From Phycisphaerae bacterium RAS2 (GTDB lineage: Bacteria; Planctomycetota; Phycisphaerae; UBA1845; UTPLA1): a stretch of 64,000 nt of DNA. Positions within the stretch are counted from its first letter, which is position 1; each line of letters starts with the position of its first letter. This document shows, in pieces, positions 26,365-34,795 of the stretch. Where the stretch lies: positions 1,426,001-1,490,000 of the forward strand of contig CP036352.1 of NCBI GenBank assembly GCA_007753915.1, written 5' to 3'. A program made the position numbers and the translations under genes. Below the pieces are notes generated by a model, which was not told the DNA's origin, did not search any database, and worked only from the letters and a program-made list of their open reading frames with translations.

Positions 26365-26592
26365 GGAGGGAATGCGAAGAGCGAAGGGCGAATAGCGAAT
26401 TGCGTAAGGGGTGCGAAGCGCAGAATTGAGAATGTAGCATGGCTGCCGCTTGCCTGGCTGGCTAATCGAATCGCGAAGCTTTCTACATTCCTCATTCGAC
26501 ATTCTACATTGGCCCCTGTTGTGTGCGCCGCCGCATGCGGTTCACTTGCTTTTTCGCAATTCGCAATTCGCCATTCATCATTGCAACAGCCT
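26365..26592. repeat. Intergenic spacer with degenerate GCGAATxx-type short repeats
   Basis: The spacer between frr and upp holds repeated 7-8 base units (GCGAAGAG, GCGAAGGG, GCGAATAG, GCGAATTG at 26375-26410) and the reverse-complement kind (CGCAATTCGCAATTCGCC near 26555-26572). A similar run (GAATTGCGAATGGCGAATGG) lies at 34695-34714 between two other genes. No gene is seen. Confidence 0.5.
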
Positions 26593-27243
26593 ATGCCCAA
26601 TACGATCGAACAACCCTTCCCCAACGTCTTCGTCATCCGGCACCCGGTCGTGCAGGAGCAGCTCACCGTCGCGCGCGACGCGAACACAGGCGTCGAGAAG
26701 TTTCGCCGGCTCACCGGGCAGATCGCGCGGCTGATGGCCTTCGAACTCACGCGCGATTACCCCACCGAGGCGGTCGATGTGCAGACGCCGCTGGCCACCT
26801 GTCGCGGGTGCAGACTTGCACGCGGCCTGACGCTCGTGCCGATTCTTCGGGCCGGGCTGGGCATGGTCGAAGGAATCCTGGAACTGCTGCCGTCGGCTCG
26901 CGTCGGGCACCTCGGCATTTACCGCGACCACGACACGCTCCAGCCGATCACGTATTACAACAAGCTGCCGCCGACGATCGCGCAGACCGATGTCATCGTG
27001 ATCGATCCGATGCTGGCGACGGCCGGCTCGCTGATCGCCGCGATTGACGTGGTGAAGAAGACCGGCGTGGAGCGGATCAAGGTGCTTTGCCTCGTGGCCG
27101 CGCCCGAGGGCATTCGCGCGCTGATGGCGAAACATCCAAACGTGCAGGTCTACACCGCCGCCATCGACGAGCGATTGAACGAGAAGGGCTACATCGTGCC
27201 CGGTCTGGGCGACGCCGGCGACCGCCTCTTCGGCACGGCGTAG
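26593..27243 (+). CDS. upp: Uracil phosphoribosyltransferase
   Basis: 216 aa. Converts uracil and PRPP to UMP (pyrimidine salvage). Family signatures: VPILRAGLGMVEGILELLP, the PRPP loop VIVIDPMLATAGSLIAAID and the C-terminal GYIVPGLGDAGDRLFGT, which holds the uracil-binding segment. The ATG at 26593 gives the standard length; the longer open frame upstream is repeat-derived. prs, which makes its PRPP substrate, is about 11 kb downstream. Confidence 0.96.
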   Translation: MPNTIEQPFPNVFVIRHPVVQEQLTVARDANTGVEKFRRLTGQIARLMAFELTRDYPTEAVDVQTPLATCRGCRLARGLTLVPILRAGLGMVEGILELLPSARVGHLGIYRDHDTLQPITYYNKLPPTIAQTDVIVIDPMLATAGSLIAAIDVVKKTGVERIKVLCLVAAPEGIRALMAKHPNVQVYTAAIDERLNEKGYIVPGLGDAGDRLFGTA

Positions 27244-27251
27244 TCGATCCA

Positions 27252-27368
27252 AGCCCCGAGCGCCAGCGAGCGGGCACCCGGTGCTCAGGTCCGCGCGAGA
27301 TTGCTTGTCTGCAGAGTTCACTCCACAATTTGAATGCACCCAGTGCCCACTCGCTGGCGCTCGGGGCT
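27252..27368. repeat. 33-bp imperfect inverted repeat (REP-like)
   Basis: Arms at 27252-27284 and 27336-27368 match in inverted orientation at 30 of 33 positions. The outer arm begins AGCCCCGAGCGCCAGCGAG. It lies between upp and the acyl-CoA ligase gene. It could form a long stem on the transcript and end upp transcription, but no T-run follows. Confidence 0.75.
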
Positions 27369-27444
27369 AGGTTTATTTGGCTCATTGCGTGTGCATCCGG
27401 TGGTGTTGGAGCCCCATAGGCGCTATTAATCGCGGAGCTGCAAA

Positions 27445-28920
27445 TTGATCGTCGATCGCTTCCTATCCGGGGCTGACAAGGCATCCGCCGACGCGCGCGT
27501 GTCCGATCCGCTGCGCGCCATCAGCCACCGCGACCTGGTGCGACTCGCCAATGTCATGCGCCGCCAGGTGCTGCGCCACACCGACAATCCCCACGTCGGC
27601 ATCTACATGCCCTCGTGCGTCGCTTTCGCCGGCACGTTCTATGGAATCCTCTGGGCCGGCCGCACCGTCGTCCCGCTGAACTTTCTGCTCGGCCCGGCGG
27701 AGCTGGCGGCCGTCGTGGTGGATAGCGGGCTGGACACGATCTTTTCGATTAAACATTTTGCCGAGCAGCTCGCTCCGCTGCCGGTGAAAAAGATATTTGT
27801 CGAAGACCTGCCGCTGAAGCGAGAGATGATCTTTGAGCGCCTTCGCATCAAGCCCTCGCCGCCGCGCGTCCGCCCCGACGACACAGCGATTCTGCTTTAC
27901 ACGTCGGGCACTTCGGGCGTTCCCAAGGGCGTCTGCCAGACCCACGCCAACCTCGTGCACAACGTTGAGTCCTCCGTCGCCAAGGCGCGGCTCGAAGCGG
28001 GGCACCGCTTTCTCGGCGTTTTGCCGCTGTTTCACAGCTTCGGCATCACGGCCATGATGCTCGTCCCGACCTGGATCGGGGCCGATGTCCATTACCTGCC
28101 GCGCTTCACGCCTGCCGGCCTCTTCGACACGATCCGCGAGCGACGCAGCAGCGTCACCATGCTCATCGCCAGCATGTACGGCGCGATGCTCAAGTCCAAG
28201 CGCGGCCAAGCCGCGGACCTCGCCAGCGTCACCTACGCCATCAGCGGGGGCGAAGCCCTTCCGCCGCAGGTGCATGCGGAGTTTCTCGAGCGCTTCAAGA
28301 TCGACGTGCTCCAGGGCTACGGCATGACGGAATCCTCGCCCGTCGTCAGCCTCAACGTGCCGTGGGATCATCGCACCGGCACGGTAGGGCAGGCCATCCC
28401 CGGGCTGGAGGTCCGCGCGTTTGATGACAACAATGCGGCACTACCCTCCGGGCGCGACGGCGAGCTGTGGGTGCGCGGGCCCAGCGTCATGAAGGGGTAT
28501 TACAAGAAACCCGGCGAAACCGCCGCCGCCATGACGCCCGACGGCTGGTACAAGACCGGCGACATGGGCAACCTCGACCCCGAAGGGTTCATCACCATCA
28601 CCGGGCGCAAGAAGGAAATGATCATCGTCGGCGGGGAGAACGTGTATCCGCGCGAGATCGAGAACGCGCTGGAGCAACACGCGGCCGTCGCGGAAAGCGC
28701 GGTGATCGGCAAGCAGGATGCCTCGCGCGGCGAAGTCGTTGTTGCATTTGTTACGCTTCGCGAGGGAGCGTCGGCCACCGAGACGGATCTGCGCGAGCAC
28801 TGCCGCGAGCGCCTGGCGGGCTACAAAGTTCCGCGCCAGGTCATCATCGCGGCCGATCTGCCGCGCGGCCCGACGGGCAAGATTCTCAAGCGGAAGCTGA
28901 AGGAAACGCTCTCTGCGTAA
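27445..28920 (+). CDS. AMP-dependent long-chain acyl-CoA synthetase/ligase
   Basis: 491 aa ANL-superfamily enzyme that activates a carboxylic acid, probably a fatty acid, as acyl-AMP then acyl-CoA. Motifs: P-loop-like LLYTSGTSGVPKGV, GYGMTESSPVV, YKTGDMGNLDPEGFITITGRKKEMIIVGGENVYPREIE, and C-terminal lysine in PTGKILKRKL. Short relative to typical FadD (about 560). Start is TTG at 27445 with GGAG upstream; no in-frame ATG gives a complete N-terminus. Transcribed alone. Confidence 0.88.
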   Translation: MIVDRFLSGADKASADARVSDPLRAISHRDLVRLANVMRRQVLRHTDNPHVGIYMPSCVAFAGTFYGILWAGRTVVPLNFLLGPAELAAVVVDSGLDTIFSIKHFAEQLAPLPVKKIFVEDLPLKREMIFERLRIKPSPPRVRPDDTAILLYTSGTSGVPKGVCQTHANLVHNVESSVAKARLEAGHRFLGVLPLFHSFGITAMMLVPTWIGADVHYLPRFTPAGLFDTIRERRSSVTMLIASMYGAMLKSKRGQAADLASVTYAISGGEALPPQVHAEFLERFKIDVLQGYGMTESSPVVSLNVPWDHRTGTVGQAIPGLEVRAFDDNNAALPSGRDGELWVRGPSVMKGYYKKPGETAAAMTPDGWYKTGDMGNLDPEGFITITGRKKEMIIVGGENVYPREIENALEQHAAVAESAVIGKQDASRGEVVVAFVTLREGASATETDLREHCRERLAGYKVPRQVIIAADLPRGPTGKILKRKLKETLSA

Positions 28921-29055
28921 AGCGCCAAACCGGACAAGTTATGGGCCGCTCCGAAGCGTCCTGATGCGGTTTTCTGATGTTCCGGAGCTGCTTGATACCA
29001 CCGCTAAAGCCCGCAAACTCCAGCCAACCTCCTGTTCAGGCCGACAAATTCACGG

Positions 29056-29454
29056 ATGAGCACGACATTGAACGACCGTCCGAATGCCCGCGTATCGATC
29101 GGCACCCATGACGGGGCCGTCGATGATCGCCGTGCGCACCGCCGCATGGAGCTGCGTCTCCCGGTCGAGTGTCGCCGCGAAGGTCAGGAGGGCGAATTCA
29201 TCGTTCGCACGATCACGCAGGACATCTGCACCAACGGGCTTTACCTGGAGTTGGACGAACCCGGCCTACGCAAGGGCGACCTGCTCTCCATCGAATTGGC
29301 CATCCCGCCATCGGAGGGCGTCTCTTCAGATGAAGGCCGCGGCACATGCGAGGCTGAAGTGGTGCGCACGAACCGCGTTCGCCGAATCGGCGAATCGTTC
29401 GATCGACACGGCGTCGCGTTGCGTTTCCTCGGACCGCTGCGCATTTCCTATTAA
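29056..29454 (+). CDS. PilZ-domain protein (c-di-GMP binding)
   Basis: 132 aa, single domain. The c-di-GMP motifs are visible: RRAHRRMELR (RxxxR-type) and DICTNGLYLE (DxSxxG-like, with Thr in place of Ser and an extra residue), followed by the beta-barrel GDLLSIELAIPP ... HGVALRFLGPL. Likely a small effector that alters behaviour when c-di-GMP rises. No neighbour suggests its target. Confidence 0.82.
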   Translation: MSTTLNDRPNARVSIGTHDGAVDDRRAHRRMELRLPVECRREGQEGEFIVRTITQDICTNGLYLELDEPGLRKGDLLSIELAIPPSEGVSSDEGRGTCEAEVVRTNRVRRIGESFDRHGVALRFLGPLRISY

Positions 29455-29580
29455 CGATTCGATTCGTTCGATGTCGGCTCGGGTCCGGCTGACCTGCGAC
29501 GCCTGAATTCGTTCCGCGATGGCTAGGGCGACCGTAACAGAGTGAGTTCGATCAGCTATCGCTCGCGTTGAATCTTTATT

Positions 29581-30888
29581 TCACTCGCCGCAGTCCCGAC
29601 AACGCTCGCACATGTTTACCGGCAGGTCCAGGTCCCGCGGTGCGGCTGCCGCTGGCGGCATCAGATCCGACATCAGCACGCGTGCGGAACCCGCGGTCGG
29701 ATTCGCGCCGACATTCCGCATCAGCGTCGCGTAGCTGTCCTGCCAACCCATCGCGAACACGCCGCTTTCCAGCGGGGCGCGCCGATAGATCGCGTCGTTG
29801 TCCAGCATCTGACCGGCCGAACGCGCCACCGCCATGACATCGCCCGTCTCGCCGGTGTGATCCAGCCCGAGCAGATGGCCCAATTCGTGCGAGGCCACGT
29901 TGGCGATCGCCTGCGCGATCTGTCCCATCGACGGCTGGAGAATCTCCCACTGGGCCAGCGTCTCGGTGAAGATGATTGCCTTCTGGTCGGGTACGAGATT
30001 GCCGACGTCCACGTTGTCCGCCAGTCCAAGGAAGTCGGCGCTGAAGTTTCCGAAGAACAACCGCGTGTGCGCATCGGTCGGGGCCGGCTCGTCGAGGCTG
30101 CTGACGAGCGTCACGTCGAAATCAGCCAGATCGCGGCGCATGTGTTCCACCACGAGTCGCGCCAGGCTTTCACTCTGTCCGGAGAATCGTCCCGAAATCG
30201 CCTCCGCCGAGAACGGGCGCATCACTTCCACCGGCTGACTGGCGATTCGCACTTCCGCGCCGCCGGAGAAATTGAGGTACACAAGCTGATTGCGAGCTGA
30301 CGGGAGAAACTGGCTTGGCACGCGGCGTAGTCGAATCGTGTACCGCCCCGAATCGTAGCGGCCCTCGCTTGATGCGAAGTATCGACCGTTCGACACGGCG
30401 ATGCCCAGGTACAGATTCTCCGTGTCGCCGCGAAGTGAGAGCGACATAAACGGGTCGAGCATGCCTGCGTAGAACGATCGATCGTCGTTCGCATCAATCA
30501 GATTCATGTCGGCGTCGAACAGGGCCGCGACGGTATTGAGGCCGTTCTCCCCGACGACTTCCACCGTCACACGGTCACCGAGCAGGGCGGGACCCAACGC
30601 GAAGAAGTCGATGTCGCCGGCGCCGTGAATCGCACCCTCCACAAGAATCTCGCCTTCCGTCGGAAGCGTCGCGAACTGGGCCGTCGCGAACGAATTGTTG
30701 TCGTCGTCAGCTTCAATCACCGGGCTGGTGACTGGCGGAAACTCGCCCGACAGGCTCGGCCGCTCATTCGGCGCGACTGCCGCACTCGGAATGACGGAAA
30801 CGTCGCACCCGAAGAGAAAGGCGCAGATCGCGGCCAGGACGAAGACGGTTCGATCGAATCCGGTAGGGAGGTTCCGGCGGACGTGCAT
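29581..30888 (-). CDS. Metallopeptidase lipoprotein (matrixin-like)
   Basis: 435 aa. Probable lipoprotein: signal ends in FLFGC. An N-terminal pre-peptidase-like domain (about 60-190, with DIDFFALGPALLGDRVTVEV) precedes a zinc protease domain with HELGHLLGLDHTGETGDVM (HExxHxxGxxH plus Met-turn). The C-terminal tail carries a Cys-rich CERCRDCGE end. CAGGAG before ATG 30888 fixes the start. Predicted secreted protease acting at the cell surface. A second, unrelated secreted metallopeptidase lies at 36.3-38.4 kb. Confidence 0.82.
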   Translation of the reverse strand: MHVRRNLPTGFDRTVFVLAAICAFLFGCDVSVIPSAAVAPNERPSLSGEFPPVTSPVIEADDDNNSFATAQFATLPTEGEILVEGAIHGAGDIDFFALGPALLGDRVTVEVVGENGLNTVAALFDADMNLIDANDDRSFYAGMLDPFMSLSLRGDTENLYLGIAVSNGRYFASSEGRYDSGRYTIRLRRVPSQFLPSARNQLVYLNFSGGAEVRIASQPVEVMRPFSAEAISGRFSGQSESLARLVVEHMRRDLADFDVTLVSSLDEPAPTDAHTRLFFGNFSADFLGLADNVDVGNLVPDQKAIIFTETLAQWEILQPSMGQIAQAIANVASHELGHLLGLDHTGETGDVMAVARSAGQMLDNDAIYRRAPLESGVFAMGWQDSYATLMRNVGANPTAGSARVLMSDLMPPAAAAPRDLDLPVNMCERCRDCGE

Positions 30889-30982
30889 TGCAGAGGCTCC
30901 TGCAACCGTTCCACCGGCTTACCTCCAGAGGGGCCAGCCGTCGGGGAGAATGTTCGGATTGAGTTGAGAAAAAACTTTAGGG

Positions 30983-30996
30983 GTATCGTACGATAC
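30983..30996. repeat. 14-bp perfect palindrome GTATCGTACGATAC
   Basis: It lies between the divergent metallopeptidase and methyltransferase-like genes, so it is a candidate operator. No matching regulator is known in the window. Confidence 0.4.
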
Positions 30997-31061
30997 GCCG
31001 GCGTTATCGGCGGCGACGGGCGCAGCGCCCCCGCAGTCGATCTTGAAAAAGACGGGTTTAT

Positions 31062-31973
31062 ATGGACCAGTCCCGGCCGACGAAAAAATGGGCATTTGAT
31101 CGGTCGCGACTCGTGGTGGTCGACGGCGATTACCGGCAGGAATACCAGGTCCGCGCCGCGCCGGGCGACGCGTTCGGCACGCGGATGGAATTGTTATCCG
31201 ACGCCGCCGGCGCGTTTCTCGATGCCGGCGCGAACGTGCTCGTCACGCCTACCGATCAGGATGTTTCGGTTGGGCGTTCCGGCGCGGCCGCGACCGATGT
31301 GGTCGTGTTTTCCCATCAATGCGCCGCGGCATTTCGGGCCTGCATCGACCGTCACCCGCGGGGAAGCGCGGCGACCCTCGTGGGCGCGCTCGGCCCGGCC
31401 GTCGAATTATTGACCCTTGACGAAATCGACGAAGCCGCCCTGCAATCGACTTATCGGGCACGAGCTGAAGCGCTGATTCGGGCGCACGTGGATGCTGTTA
31501 TCTGTCGAGCCTTCACGGAACTGCCCGCACTCTTGGTGGCGATTCGAGCAGTAAAGGAAGTTAACGCAGACGTACCCGTCATCGCCACGATGTGCTTTGA
31601 CTGCGGCCCGAATCAGACCGACACGGCGATGGGTGTCAGCGTGCCGCAGGCCTGTGAGGCTTTGGCGGGCCTTGGGCTTGTCGCAATCGGCTCCGAAGGC
31701 GGCCGCAGTCCGGACACCGCGCCGGCCGTCACGACGAAGCTCGCCGAATTAACAGACCTTCCGTTATGGGCCACGGTCTCACCCGGACACCCGCTGCTTG
31801 AGGATGGCCGCATCGTGTACAGCGACGGGCCGAAGGAATTCGCCGAGCGATGCAAAGCACTCGCCATGGCCGGTGCGACATTCGTGGGGGGCAGCGCCGG
31901 CACCACGGTGGAACATGCGGCGGCATGGGCGTCCTCGATCAGTAGCGATAAACGCCTGAAAAAGCGGGCCTGA
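31062..31973 (+). CDS. Homocysteine S-methyltransferase-like protein lacking zinc cysteines
   Basis: 303 aa TIM-barrel protein with the fold blocks of the HMT/BHMT family: N-terminal GDAFGTRMELL, LIRAHVDAVICRAFTELPALLVAIRAV, VPVIATMCFDCGPNQTDTAMGV, GPKEFAERCKALAMAGATFVGGSAGTTVEHAAAW. In active enzymes three Cys ligands bind the zinc: one after the fourth strand (GxNC) and a pair in GGCC. Here those positions read IGSEGG (about 210) and GGSAGT (about 276), so zinc cannot bind in the usual way. Not secreted. Function is unknown; probably non-catalytic or a different reaction. Confidence 0.72.
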   Translation: MDQSRPTKKWAFDRSRLVVVDGDYRQEYQVRAAPGDAFGTRMELLSDAAGAFLDAGANVLVTPTDQDVSVGRSGAAATDVVVFSHQCAAAFRACIDRHPRGSAATLVGALGPAVELLTLDEIDEAALQSTYRARAEALIRAHVDAVICRAFTELPALLVAIRAVKEVNADVPVIATMCFDCGPNQTDTAMGVSVPQACEALAGLGLVAIGSEGGRSPDTAPAVTTKLAELTDLPLWATVSPGHPLLEDGRIVYSDGPKEFAERCKALAMAGATFVGGSAGTTVEHAAAWASSISSDKRLKKRA

Positions 31974-32000
31974 ATCGGCAGGGTCTTGCGGACGGCTTGC

Positions 32001-32030
32001 TTGACCCTCATCGCGCAAAGCCAGTATAAT
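32001..32030 (+). promoter_or_regulatory. Strong sigma70-type promoter for the HEAT-repeat gene
   Basis: TTGACC (32001-32006), 18-bp spacer, perfect TATAAT (32025-32030). It predicts a leader of about 185 bases before the ATG at 32222. Confidence 0.75.
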
Positions 32031-32199
32031 GAAGTGTTTGAATCGATTGCCGAACGGCGCGCGCCGCTCGGCTGCATGCCTTCCCCGGCGCCGAAGTGGG
32101 GTTCTCCGGGGATTTTCGCCTGCCGGACGTGTCTGCCGATACGGACAAAGTCTGCCTGCCCGACGAGAGTCGGCCGTATACAACGACGCAGGTCGGGTC

Positions 32200-32220
32200 A
32201 AAGACCGCGGGAGGGTCTTT
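32200..32220 (+). promoter_or_regulatory. Hairpin with the ribosome binding site in its loop
   Basis: AAAGACC (32200-32206) can pair with GGTCTTT (32214-32220), leaving GCGGGAG, part of the Shine-Dalgarno, in a 7-base loop one base before the start codon. It may modulate translation. Confidence 0.45.
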
Positions 32221-32221
32221 C

Positions 32222-34690
32222 ATGGTGATGCCGCATAACACGTTGCAGCGCAAGCTGATGATCGCATTGATCGCCGCGCTGGTTGGCGCTAGCGCCGGCA
32301 GTGCAGTGCTTGCGACGGATGAAATGGTCGGACAGGACGCCGACGCATGGACGACGTGGCAATCTGCCATGGACTCCGCCAGCCGCGAAGACCGCGAGAC
32401 CGCGACGCGAAACTTCTCCCAACTGCTCACGATGGGGCTGTCTGATTTGCGTCTCGCGTTGATGGCCGACCGCACCGGCTCGCTCGGGCTTGAGAACTGG
32501 GCCAAGGAGGCGGGCGCGCCCGACCCGGTCAAGCAACTCGTTGAGAAGATCACTGCGGGCCGCCGTCAAAAAGCCCTCGCTGAAGACGGCTGGCACTTCG
32601 CTGCGATCGGCCGCTTCAAGTATGCCGATGCCAATTTCAAGGCACTGGACGAATCCAACCCCGACCCCGTCGCGCTGCTGGAACTGGCCCGCCAGAATCC
32701 GAACCGCCACGCCATTCTTATCAAGCTCATCAGCAACACCGAAGTCGGCCCCAGCGCCAAGCGATTCCTTCAACTGCTCGATCTCGGCGAGGAAAAACTT
32801 CGCATGGACGCCAGCGAGATCGTGGCGAACATCAGCAAGCTCGCCGGTCCGCCGCGCATGAGCTTCAACGCCACGAGTCGCCTGAAGGCCTCCGGCGAGT
32901 ACGCGATTCCGCACCTCCTGCAGGCGCTTCAGGATTCGGGCCGCAAAGAGTTGCATGCCGCGATCATTCAGGTGCTTCCGCAGATCGGCCGTGACGGGTT
33001 GAACCCGCTCTGTGCCGCCCTCGGCATGGCCGACAACGTCACGCGACACCAGATCGTATCGACAGTCGCCCAGATCGGTTATCGCCAGGCGCTGCCGTAC
33101 CTGGCCAAGCTGACGGCCGACGAATCGGCCTCGGGCGAACTTCGCGCCGCGGCCAAGCAGGCAATGGGCACGCTCGGAGCCGGTGCGGCCGACACCGCCG
33201 CGCTCTTCCACGAACTGGCGGAGAATTACTACAACAACGCCGACTCCGTGAGAGCCGACCCGCGCAAGGACACTGCCAACGTCTGGTACCTGCGGGACGG
33301 CACGCTCAAGCTGGTCGTCGTACCGACCGCCATCTTCAACGACATCATGGCGATGCGCTGTTGCGAAGAGGCGCTTTTGACCAACTCAAACCTCGAAGGC
33401 GCCACAGCCCTATGGCTCGCCGCCAACATCCGCCGTGAGGCGAAACTCGGCCTCGATGTCGAAAGCGACAAGCCTGACGAACTGGCAGCCAAAGACGGCA
33501 CGCGCCCCGAAGGCTATCCGCGCTCGATCTACTTCGCGCGCGCCGCGGGGCCCAAGTACTGCCATCTCGTCCTCGCTCGCGCGAACAAAGACCGCGATGC
33601 CGGCGTTGCGCTCGGAGCCGTGGCTGCGCTGCGCGAAACTGCAGGCGAGCCGAGTCTCGTCGGCGCGGAAGACATCAAGCAGCCGCTCATTGAGACGCTC
33701 GCGTTCCCAAATCGCCAGGTCCGCGTGAAGGCGGCGCTGGCCATCGGTCAGGCACTGCCGCGGACCCTGTTCGCCGGCGCGGACAACGTCGTCCCGGTGC
33801 TCGCCGAGGCCCTGTCGCAGGCCAATCGTCAGGCGGCGCTTGTCGTTGATGGCGACAAGGCCTCCGGAAACAAGATTCAGGCTGTACTCGCCGGCATGGG
33901 CTACGATTGCGCGCTGGGCGACACACTTAACGGCGCACGAGAGGCCGGCCGCAAGGCGAATCTGACCACGTTCGATCTCGTCATTCTCGCCAGCGACATG
34001 AGCGGGCCGGATGTGACTGCGGCCATCGGCGATCTCCGCCGTGAGTTTCAAACCGCGGCAACACCGATCCTCCTGCTCGCGAAGGAAGGAGAGGCCACCA
34101 AGGCCAGCAGCGCAGCCCGACTGGCTGCCGGCGTCGAAGTTCTGCTGTACGACGCCCTCGGCCTGGGCGACCCGAAAAAGATTTCCGAACACGTCGGCAA
34201 TCGCATCGCCCGCGCTTCCCAGGCTTTGGGCATGGCGCCGCTGTCTGCCGATCAATCGCTTTCGCTCGCGTTGCAATCGGCCCGCGTCCTGCGACTGATT
34301 GCGGAGGGCAATCTCAAGGTGCTGGATGTTTCCAAGGCGACCGGCGCGCTCATCACCGCGATTCGAGGCAACTCCGAGCCGCTTCGTGTCGCAGCCGCGC
34401 ACGCATTGGCCCTGCATCGCGCTGCTGACGCGCAGGCCGCCATTGCCGAGAACGCTCTCGACCCGCAGCGAAGCCCCGGCGAGCGCATTGCGTCGTTCAA
34501 CAGCCTTGCAGAGAGCGCCCGCACGGGCGGCAACCTGCTCGGCACGAGTGAACTGGTCAACCGCCTGATCGAATTCACCACGCAGGAGCAGGACCTCGTC
34601 CTCCGCGCGGCCGGCTCGCAGGCCCTCGGTGCGCTCGATTTGCCGTCCAACAAGGCCAGCGAAATCATCCGCGGCCAATACCGGGGATAA
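32222..34690 (+). CDS. Exported HEAT-repeat protein with an embedded receiver-like domain
   Basis: 822 aa. Signal peptide (LMIALIAALVGASAGSAVLA), then alpha-helical HEAT-type repeats (about 200-330, ASGEYAIPHLLQALQDSGRKELHAAIIQVLPQIG) and again near the C-terminus. Around 539-650 lies a CheY-like segment: AALVVDGDKASGNKIQAVLAGMGYD, DLVILASDMSG, TPILLLAKEGE. The phospho-acceptor Asp position appears to be Ala, so it is a pseudo-receiver. GGGAGGG six bases before ATG 32222 gives the start, not the longer open frame. Likely periplasmic scaffold; no enzyme motif. Confidence 0.75.
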   Translation: MVMPHNTLQRKLMIALIAALVGASAGSAVLATDEMVGQDADAWTTWQSAMDSASREDRETATRNFSQLLTMGLSDLRLALMADRTGSLGLENWAKEAGAPDPVKQLVEKITAGRRQKALAEDGWHFAAIGRFKYADANFKALDESNPDPVALLELARQNPNRHAILIKLISNTEVGPSAKRFLQLLDLGEEKLRMDASEIVANISKLAGPPRMSFNATSRLKASGEYAIPHLLQALQDSGRKELHAAIIQVLPQIGRDGLNPLCAALGMADNVTRHQIVSTVAQIGYRQALPYLAKLTADESASGELRAAAKQAMGTLGAGAADTAALFHELAENYYNNADSVRADPRKDTANVWYLRDGTLKLVVVPTAIFNDIMAMRCCEEALLTNSNLEGATALWLAANIRREAKLGLDVESDKPDELAAKDGTRPEGYPRSIYFARAAGPKYCHLVLARANKDRDAGVALGAVAALRETAGEPSLVGAEDIKQPLIETLAFPNRQVRVKAALAIGQALPRTLFAGADNVVPVLAEALSQANRQAALVVDGDKASGNKIQAVLAGMGYDCALGDTLNGAREAGRKANLTTFDLVILASDMSGPDVTAAIGDLRREFQTAATPILLLAKEGEATKASSAARLAAGVEVLLYDALGLGDPKKISEHVGNRIARASQALGMAPLSADQSLSLALQSARVLRLIAEGNLKVLDVSKATGALITAIRGNSEPLRVAAAHALALHRAADAQAAIAENALDPQRSPGERIASFNSLAESARTGGNLLGTSELVNRLIEFTTQEQDLVLRAAGSQALGALDLPSNKASEIIRGQYRG

Positions 34691-34795
34691 GTTTGAATTG
34701 CGAATGGCGAATGGCAGAGCAGAACGGTTCGACAGCCTGCCCTTCGTTAAGCGCTATTCCTTCGTATCCTTCCAGGTCGGCTCTACAATTCATGC

